The notes under the pieces are model-generated. The model did not search any database. It was not told where the DNA came from and worked only from the letters and a program-made list of their open reading frames with translations. Of a stretch of 64,000 nt of DNA, positions 54,596-64,000 are shown piece by piece (the stretch's first letter is position 1; every line of letters starts with the position of its first letter). Source of the stretch: Polaribacter filamentus (lineage in GTDB: Bacteria; Bacteroidota; Bacteroidia; Flavobacteriales; Flavobacteriaceae); the NCBI RefSeq assembly GCF_002943715.1, contig NZ_MQUA01000004.1, positions 186,001-250,000 of the forward strand, given 5' to 3'. The position numbers were made by a program, and so were the translations under genes.

Positions 54596-55495
54596 ATGAA
54601 GAAATTATTAATCTTAGTTTTGGGATTATTTCCAGTATTGATATTTTGTCAATCCAAAAAAGTAGATTCCGTTAGAGTTTTCTACTTAGGTGGTCAATCA
54701 AATATGGATGGTCATGGTTTTAAGAAAGACTTGCCAAAATCATTAAAAAAAACATTTAACAATAGTTAAATTTTTCATGGAAATCCTGCCAAAGACGGAA
54801 TTGAAAACGGAGGTATTGGCAAATGGGGGGAACTAAAACCAGGACATGGAAAAGGTTTTTCATCAGATGGTATACAAAATAAGCTTTCTAATCGATTTGG
54901 AGTTGAACTATCTTTTGTAAAAAAAATTCAAGAATTGTATCCTAATCAAAAAATAGCCATTATTAAATACTCCATGGGAGGTACCTCTATAGATAGTTTG
55001 GCAGCAAGAGACATAGGTTCTTGGGATACAGATTTTAGTGGTTTAAATCAATATGATAATTTTCTAAAAACTGTGCAATTAGCTTTAGAAACATCAGACA
55101 TTGATAAAAATGGAATAGAAGATAAATTAATCCCAAGCGGTATTATTTGGATGCAAGGAGAAAGTGATGCTTTATTTGAAAAATCTGCAACAAATTATTT
55201 TTATAATTTAAAAAAGTTACTGAACTTAATAAGAAGCGCTTTTAGAAACAAGAATTTACCAATAGTAGTAGGTAAGATATCAGATTCAGGTTCTAATAAT
55301 AAAACCTTAAAATATGCTAATTTAGTTCAATCTGCACAGGAAAAATTTAGCGCTTATGATCAATATACTTCAATAGTCAGAAAAACGAATAGTTATAAAT
55401 ATATAGACAAATATCATTATACTAGTCCAAGTTACATAGATCTAGGAGTTCAATTTGCGATTGAAATCTATAAGTTAAATCAAGAAATAGAATAA
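54596..55495 (+). pseudogene. Sialate-O-acetylesterase-like (SGNH/CE6) esterase with in-frame stop
   Basis: One frame from the ATG at 54596 to 55495, interrupted only by TAA at 54767-54769. Before it: signal peptide (about 1-19) and VFYLGGQSNMDGHG (nucleophile Ser in GQSN). After it: IFHGNPAKDG, IIKYSMGGTSID, SGIIWMQGESDALF, and DKYHYTSPSYIDLG (Asp-x-x-His). All catalytic blocks survive, so one base change separates it from a working gene of about 299 residues. Such enzymes remove acetyl groups from sugars. It lies 54 bp before the susC start region and probably belonged to that locus. Confidence 0.83.
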
Positions 55496-55549
55496 AAAAA
55501 GACATTACAGTATAGTACAGGACACAGTTATATTTTATCTGGGGTAATA

Positions 55550-58500
55550 TTGCTAAACAAGTTGAAATTAAATCAAATTTTATTAATTATGAAAATCAAT
55601 TCTTATAAAATGATAGTAAGAAAAATACTTCTCTTCCTTATGGTACTCTGCTTTACTGGTGTATTTGCCCAACAAAAAATAGTAAAAGGAATTGTAGTCT
55701 CTTCTGATGGCTCTCCATTACCAAGTGCTAGTGTAATAGAAAGAGGTACAAGCAATGGAACAGAGACAGATTTTGACGGTAATTTCAGTATAACAGTTAC
55801 CAATGAGTCTAGCATACTAAAAGTAGCTTATTTAGGATATACTACAAAAGAAATTCCAGTTCAAAATAAAACATATCTAAAAATAACTTTATCAGAAGAC
55901 GCTAATACTTTAAATGAAATTGTAGTTATTGGTTATGGTTCTATTAATCAGAAAAATGTAACAGGTGCTGTTGGTAAAGTAAATTCAACTTTGCTTAGAG
56001 ATTTGCCGGATGTTAGTTTTCAAAACAAATTAGCAGGTAAATTAGCTGGAGTTTCTATATCTCAAACTACTGGTGCACCTGGTGGTAATTCATCTATACG
56101 AATAAGAGGTACTGGTTCTATTTCTGGTGGTAATGATCCTTTAATAGTCATTGATGGTTTTATTGTTTCTAACGATAATAATTCCTCATCAACTCAAGGT
56201 TCTAGGCAAGGAAGTACAAACGTAAGTGAAAATTCTCAAAACCCTTTAAGTAACTTAAACCCAAATGACATAGAAGATGTGCAGGTTTTAAAAGACGCAG
56301 CTGCAGCAGCTATTTACGGTTCTAGAGGTGCTAATGGTGTTATTATAATAACGACTAAAAGAGGTAAAGAAGGAAAACCAGTTTTTAGTTTAAATATTTC
56401 TTCGGGTATTCAAACGGTTTCAAAAACATACGATATGATGGATGCTTATGAATATGCAGAACAAAACTATATTGCTAGAAGGAATGCTGGGACACTAGCC
56501 AATTATCCAAGTGCATTAATACCCTATTTAAATGATGAGCCTGGCCTAACCAATACAGATTGGCAAGCTGCGCTGTTTAGACCTGCTGCGATGGATATTT
56601 ATGACTTTTCTTTAAAAGGAGGTAGTAAAAAAACAAAATACTATATATCTGCAAATTATACGAATCAAGATGGTATTATTGTTGGTTCTGGATATAAAAG
56701 GTATTCATTAAGGGTAAATCTAGATACAGAAATAAATGATAGATTAAAGATTGGGGTAAATATAAATCCTTCTTTAGCAGTTAGTGATTTAGTACCTTCA
56801 GAGGGTCCTTATTTTGTTGACGGCGTGGTTAATTTAGCGTTATTATCAATACCAACAGAGCCAATTTATAATCCAGATGGATCCTTTAATTTTAATCAAA
56901 ATACAGCTTCAGGTTCTGGCCCATTTGTGAACCCAATTGCAATTGCAAACTTATATGATGATGAGTTGAAACAAACTAGAATATTAGTTGGTTCTAACTT
57001 GGATTATGATTTTACAAAGAACTTTAAATTTAAAACGCAAATTGGTTTAGATTTTGGTAGTTGGAATAGAGATATTTACAGACCTTCAACTATAGAATAT
57101 AGAGGTGTTGCTGGCCCTTCTAATCCTACTGCTAGAAATTTTAGTACTCAAAAATACAATTGGTTATGGGAAAATACTTTAACCTATAGTAATACATTTA
57201 GTGAGAATCATAATGTTAATGCTCTTTTTGGTTATTCTGTTCAAAAAGATCTAAGAGAGAGAAGTGGTTTAATAGCAACGGATTTTCAAAATGATTTGGT
57301 ACAAACCATTAACACAAACAATAATACAATTCAATCGGCTTTTTCTGCAAAAGATGAATGGTCTATTATATCGTATTTTTCAAGACTTATGTATGATTAT
57401 AAGGGTAAATATTTGTTAAGTGCGTCTTTTAGACGTGATGGATCATCTCGTTTTGGTGCAAACTCTAAATGGGGCGATTTTTCATCAGTTTCTTTAGGAT
57501 GGAGAATAAGCGATGAAGCATTTTTTAAGAATGATCTTGTTAATGATTTTAAACTACGAGCAAGTTACGGAGAAAGAGGAAACAACCAAATTGGTAACTA
57601 TTCTGGTATCGCTAGACTAGGATCCTCTAATTATGTTTTTGATGATAACATAGTAAATGGTTTAGCCCCTATAAACTCTAGTAATGCAGGTTTGACTTGG
57701 GAAAAAAATTCTGAATTTAACTACGGTCTTGATTTGGCTTTTTTAAATAATAAAATTGTTATAAATGCAGATTATTTTATAAGTACAACAAAAGATTTAT
57801 TATTTAATATTCCCGTTCCTGGTTCTTCTGGCACTCCAGGGGGCAATTCTCTGCAAAATATTGGAAGTATAGAAAACAGAGGATTTGAACTCGGTATAAC
57901 GAATAATGCAAGAATTGGTGACTTTAAAATAACGACTAATGCAAATATTTCATCAATAAAAAATAAAATCTTATCCTTTGGTTTAAATAATGATCCAATT
58001 ATTTTAAATGGGAGTAGAGCAGAAACTTCTATAGCTCAAATTGGCCAGCCTATTGGTTCCTTTTATGGTTATAATGTAAAAGGGGTTTTCACAACTCAAG
58101 AACAATTAAATAATAGTGCCCAGTGGGTTGGTGGTGGTTCTTTTATTGGTGATTTTATGTTTGAAGATGTAAATAATGATGGGGTAATAAATGCCGATGA
58201 TAGAAAAATAATAGGGAATTATATACCTGACTATACTTTTGGTATTACAACTAGAATGGAATACAAAAATATTGATTTTAGTTTGGCAATTCAAGGGAAA
58301 CAAAACTTTGAAGTATTGCATACCTCTCAAAGATATTTAGGGAATATGGAAACTTTTAGTAATTACAGGTCAGATAGTTTTAATAATGCATATATTTCTT
58401 CGGATAACCCAGGTAACGGACAAGTGTATAGACCAAATGCTAGCCCAACAGGTGGTAATGCAAATATTTCTTCATATCACGTGGAAGATGGTTCTTATGT

Positions 58501-58738
58501 TCGGATTCAAAATATAACTCTAGGGTATTCATTTGATAGTAAAATTCTTGGAAGTTTAGGAAATCTTCAATCTTTTAGAGTCTACGCAACTGCTGTGAAT
58601 CCATTTACATTTACCAACTATCCAGGATATAACCCAGATGTAAATTCAAGACCAAATAATGCTTTAACACAAGGTGAAGATTATGGAACCTATCCACTAG
58701 CCAAAAATTTTCTCGTTGGATTAAACTTATCATTCTAA
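55550..58738 (+). CDS. SusC-like TonB-dependent transporter
   Basis: Up to 1062 residues; the ATG at 55610 (MIVRKILLFLMVLCFTGVFA) or the one at 55589 gives a normal signal peptide, so the first ATG at 55550 is probably not used. Carboxypeptidase-like domain (VKGIVVSSDGSPLPSASVIE), plug (NEIVVIGYGSINQKNVTGAV, IRIRGTGSISGG, LKDAAAAAIYGSRGANGVI) and barrel ending in LVGLNLSF. It heads the operon with susD, a surface lipoprotein, two phosphodiesterases and PhoA. Confidence 0.95.
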   Translation: MLNKLKLNQILLIMKINSYKMIVRKILLFLMVLCFTGVFAQQKIVKGIVVSSDGSPLPSASVIERGTSNGTETDFDGNFSITVTNESSILKVAYLGYTTKEIPVQNKTYLKITLSEDANTLNEIVVIGYGSINQKNVTGAVGKVNSTLLRDLPDVSFQNKLAGKLAGVSISQTTGAPGGNSSIRIRGTGSISGGNDPLIVIDGFIVSNDNNSSSTQGSRQGSTNVSENSQNPLSNLNPNDIEDVQVLKDAAAAAIYGSRGANGVIIITTKRGKEGKPVFSLNISSGIQTVSKTYDMMDAYEYAEQNYIARRNAGTLANYPSALIPYLNDEPGLTNTDWQAALFRPAAMDIYDFSLKGGSKKTKYYISANYTNQDGIIVGSGYKRYSLRVNLDTEINDRLKIGVNINPSLAVSDLVPSEGPYFVDGVVNLALLSIPTEPIYNPDGSFNFNQNTASGSGPFVNPIAIANLYDDELKQTRILVGSNLDYDFTKNFKFKTQIGLDFGSWNRDIYRPSTIEYRGVAGPSNPTARNFSTQKYNWLWENTLTYSNTFSENHNVNALFGYSVQKDLRERSGLIATDFQNDLVQTINTNNNTIQSAFSAKDEWSIISYFSRLMYDYKGKYLLSASFRRDGSSRFGANSKWGDFSSVSLGWRISDEAFFKNDLVNDFKLRASYGERGNNQIGNYSGIARLGSSNYVFDDNIVNGLAPINSSNAGLTWEKNSEFNYGLDLAFLNNKIVINADYFISTTKDLLFNIPVPGSSGTPGGNSLQNIGSIENRGFELGITNNARIGDFKITTNANISSIKNKILSFGLNNDPIILNGSRAETSIAQIGQPIGSFYGYNVKGVFTTQEQLNNSAQWVGGGSFIGDFMFEDVNNDGVINADDRKIIGNYIPDYTFGITTRMEYKNIDFSLAIQGKQNFEVLHTSQRYLGNMETFSNYRSDSFNNAYISSDNPGNGQVYRPNASPTGGNANISSYHVEDGSYVRIQNITLGYSFDSKILGSLGNLQSFRVYATAVNPFTFTNYPGYNPDVNSRPNNALTQGEDYGTYPLAKNFLVGLNLSF

Positions 58739-58754
58739 ATTTAAATATATTAAG

Positions 58755-60187
58755 ATGAAAAAATAAAAAATACAATAACATTAATGCTTTTATTTATCCT
58801 TATTAATGGCTGTTCAGAAGAATTTATTGATTTGGCGCCTTTATCAGAAGTAACAGCAGGAAACTTTTATAAAAATGAAAGTGATATGGAGCAAGCTGTA
58901 ATAGCAGCTTATGGAGCTCTTCAGTCCAGTAACATGTATAAAGAAAATTTCTTATATTTTATGGAAGGTAGATCTGACAATACCTATTTTGAAGACATAA
59001 CTCAAACTGAAAAATCTGATTTTGATTTTTTTAGAGAAGCTACTACGAATAGCCTTTTAGACGATACATGGAAAACTTGTTATATTACTATTCAAAGATG
59101 CAATATTGTGCTTAATAGAATAGATGCCATAGAAATGAGTGAAGATTTAAAAGGTATTAGAAAAGCAGAAGTTAAATTTATTCGTGCTTTAACTTATTTT
59201 AATATGGTAAGAATGTGGGGGGCGATACCGGTAGTTTTAAAAGAAGTTGATGATCCTTTTAGTTCATATGCAGATGTTAGGCAACCAGTTAGTGATGTTT
59301 ATGCAGCTATTATTAACGATTTAAAAGATGCTTCTACTATTTTACCAAATAAACAAATCCAAATAGGTAGAGTTACAAAAGGAGCAGCATTAACACTTTT
59401 AGGTAAAGTATATTTAACGCAACAAGAATGGAATCTAGCAACGACAACTCTTAAACAAGTTGAGTCATTAGGATATCAACTTTTGTCAAACTATGCAGAT
59501 GTCTTTGATGCAGATAATCAAAATAATAGAGAATCTATTTTCGAGATTCAATTTAAAGCAGACGTGAACGGTGAAGGTAGTGTTTATAGAAGAATGCATA
59601 TACCTTTGGGTGTGACCTCATTACTTAATAATGTTTCTGCTGGTGCTGGCTTTAATTTGCCATCTCAAGATCTATTGAATGCTTATTCAAACAATGATTT
59701 AAGAAAGGACGTTACAGTATTAGAGGTTCCAAATGATGGTAGGTTATATACAAATAAGTATACAGCAATTTCTACCATACCGAATGATGAAGGTAATAAT
59801 TTTATGGTACTCAGATATGCAGACGTACTTTTAATGCAAGCAGAAGCATTAAATGAAATAGGCTACGTTGCAGATGGTGAAGCCTTTAATTATTTAAATT
59901 TAGTTAGCCAAAGAGCGGGTTTATCCAACTATGATTCTAATACTTTGAAAACTCAAGAAGAATTTAGAGAAGCATTGTTATTGGAAAGACGTTTAGAGTT
60001 AGCATTAGAAAACCACAGATGGTTTGATCTAATTAGATCAAACAAAGCTGTTGAAGTAATGACGAACTATAATGAAACGAGAGCACCTCTAATTATAAGT
60101 AGCCATCACGTTTTGTATCCAATACCTCAAGCTCAAATAAATTTAATAAATAACAGCCAAACTTTTGGTCAAAATCCAGGATATTAA
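58755..60187 (+). CDS. SusD-like lipoprotein with frameshifted start
   Basis: The main frame (from the Met at 58784) encodes LLFILINGCSEEFIDLAPLS, a lipobox and mature SusD start, then FIRALTYFNMVRMWGAIPVV and REALLLERRLELALENHRWF, about 467 residues. A better start ATG at 58755 is out of frame: adding one A to the six-A run at 58758-58763 would give MKKIKNTITLMLLFILINGC, a standard lipoprotein signal. So either one A is missing through mutation or sequencing, or translation begins at 58784 with a very short signal sequence. SusD function is otherwise intact. Confidence 0.9.
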
Positions 60188-60189
60188 TT

Positions 60190-61521
60190 ATGAAAAACTT
60201 TATTAAAATTTATAAGTATGCATTATTTTTAAGTATAATACTATTAGGGTGTAATGATGACGAAATTGTATTAGAAAAAAAAGATGCTTTAAAAAACCTA
60301 ACAGCGATATCAAAAATTGAAGCAGTCACATTACAATGGGATTTACCATTAGATGGTGTAAATAATTACATTATAACGTACACCCCTGGAGATGAAAGTC
60401 TATTAGTTAATGATGGTACTATGAACGAAATAACCATAGAAAATCTTGAGTCAGATGTAGAATATACTTTTACAATTTCATGGCTAGATAACCAATTAAT
60501 GGCCTCAAAAACAGTGTCAGTTTCAGAAACCCCAAAAATTAGACCCCCAGGTACATATTCTGGTGATTTGATTATTGGTAATCAGTCAGATTTAGATATT
60601 ATTGAACTGGCAAATCAAGCAGCTTTAGAAGTAATTGATGGTAACTTAAAAATCATATCTGATGGCTCTGACAATACTTTTGATTTATCAAAATTAAAAG
60701 ACTTAAAAAGAGTAATAGGAACTATTGAGATTATGAATAACCCAATCTTATCGAATTTAAGCAATTTATCAGAATTAACAATAATTGAAGGTGGCAAGAT
60801 TACGATTGAAAATAATAGAAACCTTGTTAACTTTTGTGGGTTATCAAATGTACCATCGTCGATAAATTCGACCATTTCAGGAAATGGTTTTAATCCAACA
60901 TTTACAGATATAAAATCAGGTAATTGTAAAACAGATGATTTAATTTATATAGATTTCCCAAGATTTAACACGCAAGCAGAAGTAGATGCATTGCCAGATG
61001 GTATAACACATTTTCCAGGAGAATTAATAATTGGTCTTGATGCCTCTACAAATGATATAACAGATCTTTCTAAATTTTCAAAATTAAGACGTATAGAAGG
61101 TAGGTTAATTATACAAAGATCACCTTTGTTAACAGATTTAACTGGTTTTCATTCTTTGGAGTTTATAGGTGCTACTCCATCAGATGAACTTGTGATAAGA
61201 CAAATGGATGGTTTAGTAACATTAGATGGTCTTCAGGCTTTAATTCATGTTGGTAGAAGAATAGGTATTAGAGAAAATCCTGTTTTACAAACCTTAGAGG
61301 GTATTAATAGTATAAGGAGTATTGGTGAAAATAAAATTAATATTGGTGCGTGTGGTAGTGCAAATAGCGGTAATCCTCAATTAACAGATTATTGTGCCCT
61401 TACTGGTATTATCGAAAGATTTACAATACCTGTTTTAGAGCTAGGAGGTTCTTGTATAGATAGTTACTCTTCTTTTAACCCTAGCTTTCAAGATATATTA
61501 GATGGTAATTGTAAGAATTAA
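60190..61521 (+). CDS. Surface lipoprotein: fibronectin III plus leucine-rich/receptor-L-like repeats
   Basis: 443 residues starting 2 bp after susD. Lipobox SIILLGC (Cys about residue 21). Fibronectin type III domain (~33-118: ITLQWDLP-like VTLQWDLPLDGVNNYIITYT). Then two repeat units with FDLSKLKDLKRVIGTIEIMN, DLSKFSKLRRIEGRLIIQ and TLDGLQALIHVGRRIGIREN plus Cys residues. The position directly after susD is where surface glycan-binding (SusE/F/SGBP) genes lie, and the role is probably ligand capture. It is paralogous to the T9SS protein at 52643 (same FNTQAE-DALP and TNDITDLSKFSKLR segments). No catalytic motif is visible. Confidence 0.8.
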   Translation: MKNFIKIYKYALFLSIILLGCNDDEIVLEKKDALKNLTAISKIEAVTLQWDLPLDGVNNYIITYTPGDESLLVNDGTMNEITIENLESDVEYTFTISWLDNQLMASKTVSVSETPKIRPPGTYSGDLIIGNQSDLDIIELANQAALEVIDGNLKIISDGSDNTFDLSKLKDLKRVIGTIEIMNNPILSNLSNLSELTIIEGGKITIENNRNLVNFCGLSNVPSSINSTISGNGFNPTFTDIKSGNCKTDDLIYIDFPRFNTQAEVDALPDGITHFPGELIIGLDASTNDITDLSKFSKLRRIEGRLIIQRSPLLTDLTGFHSLEFIGATPSDELVIRQMDGLVTLDGLQALIHVGRRIGIRENPVLQTLEGINSIRSIGENKINIGACGSANSGNPQLTDYCALTGIIERFTIPVLELGGSCIDSYSSFNPSFQDILDGNCKN

Positions 61522-61528
61522 AAAGAGG

Positions 61529-62464
61529 ATGAATTTAAAGTTAAGAGTTTTTATTTTATTTAATTTTATTTTTTTGAGTTGTAGTTCTGAAGAAGCTCCT
61601 CAAATTGATTCAGATCCAGATCCAGATCCTGTTGCTACAGTAAAGCCATCTTTTAATAAGGTTAAAAGTATATTGAGAAATAATCCAACTTCTGAATATG
61701 TAATGGTTTTGGCTCATAGAGGAGGGTTTGTAAGTACTCCAGAGAATAGTATTTCGGCAATCCAAAATAGTACTGATATAGAAGTAGATATTGTAGAAAT
61801 GGATGTACAACTTACAAAGGACAATAAATTAGTTGTGATGCATGATACTTCTATAAATAGAACAACAAATGGTTCTGGTCTAGTAAGTGATTATACTTTG
61901 GCAGAATTACAACAGTTTCGATTGTTAAATCCAAATGGTAGTTTGTCAGAAGAAAATGTACCTTCTCTTAAAGAAGCTCTTACTTTTAGTAAGGATAAAA
62001 TGCATTTATTTTTAGATAAAGGCCATGATTATTTAGACTTAATTTATCAAGATTTAGTAGCCACAAATACGGCTAATCAAACTTTAATAGGAGGTACTTT
62101 AACGTGGTTTCAATTTAACAATCAATTTTCGAATTTAATTGGTAAAATAAATTACATTCCTAGAGCAGGTTCTGGGCAAACGTTAGAGTATATAAATAGT
62201 TTTGAAAGCAGTATAAATCCAATAGCGTACTTTCCAAGTTGCGATCTTATTTCTTCAAATAACGATGTGTTTGATAAAATTAAAGAGAATAATAAATGGA
62301 TATTTAGTACAACACTTATTGGTTCTAATTGTTCTGAAGTAGTCCTTGGCAGCGAAGCTATTTGGAATTGGGAAATTACACAAGGAATAGATGGCATATT
62401 TACTGATAAATCTCAAGAGTTGGTAACGTTTTTAACCGAAAAAGGACTACATAATAATGAATAA
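61529..62464 (+). CDS. Glycerophosphodiester phosphodiesterase family lipoprotein
   Basis: 311 residues from the ATG at 61529. An upstream ATG at 61502 overlaps the previous gene and gives a basic, non-signal start. Lipobox FIFLSC. GDPD domain: VLAHRGGFVSTPENS (catalytic His, Glu), VEMDVQLTKDNKLVVMHD (metal Glu/Asp and second His), GSGLVSDYTLAELQQF, and a TIM barrel to the C-terminus. It hydrolyses glycerophosphodiesters to an alcohol and glycerol-3-phosphate, outside the cytoplasm. The next gene overlaps its stop by 8 bp. Confidence 0.88.
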   Translation: MNLKLRVFILFNFIFLSCSSEEAPQIDSDPDPDPVATVKPSFNKVKSILRNNPTSEYVMVLAHRGGFVSTPENSISAIQNSTDIEVDIVEMDVQLTKDNKLVVMHDTSINRTTNGSGLVSDYTLAELQQFRLLNPNGSLSEENVPSLKEALTFSKDKMHLFLDKGHDYLDLIYQDLVATNTANQTLIGGTLTWFQFNNQFSNLIGKINYIPRAGSGQTLEYINSFESSINPIAYFPSCDLISSNNDVFDKIKENNKWIFSTTLIGSNCSEVVLGSEAIWNWEITQGIDGIFTDKSQELVTFLTEKGLHNNE

Positions 62465-63281
62465 AATATTTAAAATTTTATCTTTTTTCTTTCTGATCTT
62501 AATCAGTTGTTCAAAAAATGATACTCACATTATAATTCAAGGCCATGCACATAATGATTATGAACATAAACGTTCTCTATTTGATGCATTAGAAAATGGA
62601 TTTATTTCTGTAGAAGCTGATGTTCATTTGATAAACAATCAGCTATATGTATCTCACTTTAAGCCTTCTGTTATAGATAGTACAAAAACACTTGAAAATT
62701 TATACCTAAAACCCCTTAGTAATATTGTTTCTAAAAATAATGGTAGCGTCTATAAAAATTATGATGGTTTTTTTTACTTGATGATTGATGTGAAAACCGA
62801 AGCAGATTCTTCTTATGTAATACTAAAAAATATTTTAAATAAATATGAAGAAATTATTTCTAAAGTTAATAATGAGCAAAAAGAAACAAATAAGCCTATT
62901 AAGATAGTTATCACTGGTCATAAAGGGAGACCTTATAATCAAATTCTTGAAGAAAAATCAACTTTAATGTCTATCGATGGCAGGTTTAAAGAATTAGATA
63001 AAAATATTTCTTATGAATTAATGCCTTACATAAGTGAAAATTATAAACATTATTTTTCTTACAAAGGAGATGGAGAACCTTCGTCAAAAGATATAAAAAC
63101 AGTGTCTGAAATGGTAAGTAAAACGCATCAAGAAGGCAAAAAGTTGAGGTTTTGGGCATCACCAGACAAAGAGAAAGTATGGCGTTTTTTACTCGATAAT
63201 AAAGTAGATTTAGTTAATGTAGATAGTCTTCAAAAATTCAATAAATATATAACCAAAAGAAAAAATGATAATTTAAAGTAA
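62457..63281 (+). CDS. PI-PLC/GDPD-like phosphodiesterase lipoprotein
   Basis: 274 residues with lipobox LILISC. The domain begins GHAHNDYEHKRSLFDALENG, which is the secreted PI-PLC-like/GDPD-like variant common in Bacteroidota, with SVEADVHL and LYVSHFKP giving the acidic and His positions, then LMIDVKTEADSSYVIL, IKIVITGHKGRP and LRFWASPDKEKVWRFLLDNK. It probably cleaves a phosphodiester of an inositol- or glycerol-type head group. The start is fixed by the 8-bp overlap with the previous gene. Confidence 0.8.
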   Translation: MNKIFKILSFFFLILISCSKNDTHIIIQGHAHNDYEHKRSLFDALENGFISVEADVHLINNQLYVSHFKPSVIDSTKTLENLYLKPLSNIVSKNNGSVYKNYDGFFYLMIDVKTEADSSYVILKNILNKYEEIISKVNNEQKETNKPIKIVITGHKGRPYNQILEEKSTLMSIDGRFKELDKNISYELMPYISENYKHYFSYKGDGEPSSKDIKTVSEMVSKTHQEGKKLRFWASPDKEKVWRFLLDNKVDLVNVDSLQKFNKYITKRKNDNLK

Positions 63282-63317
63282 TTAAAACTTTCATTTTTTT
63301 AATCAATTTATTTACAA

Positions 63318-64000
63318 ATGCATACAAAAGCCAAATTCCTAATTTGTTTAATTTTCTGCATATTATTTTTTAATGGTTGTAAACCAAAAGCTAAAGAAAA
63401 TGCACAAAAAAAATCTCATGTTAAAAATGTAATACTTTTAATAGGCGATGGCATGGGAGTATCACAAATATCTACAGCTTTTTATTTCAATGATGGCATT
63501 TCAAATTTTAAAAGATTTAATAATATTGGTTTTATTAGAACTTCGTCAGCGTCCCATTTAATTACAGATTCTGCTGCCGGTGCTACCGCTTTTTCAACGG
63601 GTAAAAAAACATATAATGGTGCTATAGGAATGAACATAGATTCTCTTCCTCAAAAAAATATAGTTGAAGTGCTATCTAAAAAAAATCTAAATACAGGTCT
63701 AATCGCAACTTCTTCAATTACACATGCTACACCAGCTTCTTTTTTTGCACACGTAAAATCTAGAGAATTACCAGAAGATATTGCAACTTGGTTACCAATT
63801 TCAGATATAGATTATTTTGCCGCTGGTGGTTTGAAATATTTTAATAAAAGAAAAGATAGTATAGATTATTTGAAAAGAATGAGAGACAATGGTTTTATTA
63901 TTTCACTTGACTCCAAAGACCTCAAAGAAAATTTACAAGATAAGAAAAAATATGGTTTTTTATTAGCTGAAGATGGTATGCCCAAAATGTCTGAGGGTAG
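63318..64000 (+). CDS. phoA: PhoA-type alkaline phosphatase (3' end outside window)
   Basis: The frame is open from the ATG at 63318 to the window end (227 codons). Lipoprotein signal (ILFFNGC, Cys about residue 21). NVILLIGDGMGVSQIS (metal Asp44) and ITDSAAGATAFSTGKKTYNG with D84-S85-A86 form the phosphoserine nucleophile block of alkaline phosphatase; HATPASFFAHV provides later metal ligands. It removes phosphate from monoesters such as the products of the two phosphodiesterases just upstream, 36 bp away. The C-terminal half is not visible. Confidence 0.9.
   Translation, partial: MHTKAKFLICLIFCILFFNGCKPKAKENAQKKSHVKNVILLIGDGMGVSQISTAFYFNDGISNFKRFNNIGFIRTSSASHLITDSAAGATAFSTGKKTYNGAIGMNIDSLPQKNIVEVLSKKNLNTGLIATSSITHATPASFFAHVKSRELPEDIATWLPISDIDYFAAGGLKYFNKRKDSIDYLKRMRDNGFIISLDSKDLKENLQDKKKYGFLLAEDGMPKMSEG

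Noticed and set aside
1..64000. tRNA, rRNA and CRISPR arrays
   Set aside because: No tRNA-like cloverleaf, rRNA sequence or regularly spaced repeat array was noticed in either strand.

Overview
The window is low-GC, AT-rich DNA of a Bacteroidota member, most likely a marine, algal-polysaccharide-degrading flavobacterium. The evidence is four SusC genes or gene pairs (three complete SusC/SusD pairs and the tail of a fourth), a type IX secretion sorting domain, Cys-type S1 sulfatases with their own formylglycine-generating enzyme, HTCS-type AraC domains, TAnnTTTG-like promoters and Bacteroidota-type insertion sequences. No rRNA, tRNA or CRISPR array was seen.

Region 1 (1-25.7 kb) is a decayed and rebuilt polysaccharide utilisation locus for a sulfated, fucose- and uronate-containing glycan. 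It holds a broken sulfatase, a GH95 fucosidase, two intact S1 sulfatases, a SusC/SusD pair, an alginate-lyase-fold polysaccharide lyase, a GH2 C-terminal/GH88 fusion, a formylglycine-generating enzyme that would activate the sulfatases, and a DUF1800/DUF1501 pair. Four blocks of sequence occur twice in the same order (R1, R2, the 3' end of susD, and an HTCS DNA-binding-domain fragment), so the locus was once tandemly duplicated and one copy lost its susCD. The second intact sulfatase lies between two IS3-family copies, and the whole 4.7-kb unit is flanked by a 3-bp target duplication. The other copy of the duplication preserves the empty site.

Region 2 (25.7-42.5 kb) is a defence island. Its left edge is an IS4-type element nested in an internally deleted IS982 element. 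It then carries a single-chain type IIG-like restriction-modification enzyme, a two-gene CBASS (patatin effector and CD-NTase), an Abi_2 HEPN protein preceded by a small structured RNA candidate, and a RhuM - AbiH - GIY-YIG-like operon whose last gene is split by an IS5-family element. A two-gene membrane-protein operon of unknown function and an AbiEii-type toxin pair follow. The patatin effector has Leu where the catalytic Ser is expected. The right edge has miniature repeats and a dnaE-like remnant.

Region 3 (42.6-50.2 kb) is a minus-strand phosphodiesterase-susC-susD operon facing a divergent TetR regulator, with two matching palindromes between them. Then come a small membrane protein, a repeat shared with region 2, a second identical IS5-family element and the tail of a tyrosine recombinase.

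Region 4 (52.6-64 kb) is a plus-strand operon, susC - susD - surface lipoprotein - GDPD - PI-PLC/GDPD-like - PhoA alkaline phosphatase, which looks like a system for capturing phosphorylated organic matter. It is preceded by a T9SS-exported paralogue of the lipoprotein and an esterase. Several genes here carry single-base lesions (a frameshift in the T9SS gene, an in-frame stop in the esterase, a frameshift at the susD start), so either the region is decaying or the assembly has homopolymer errors.
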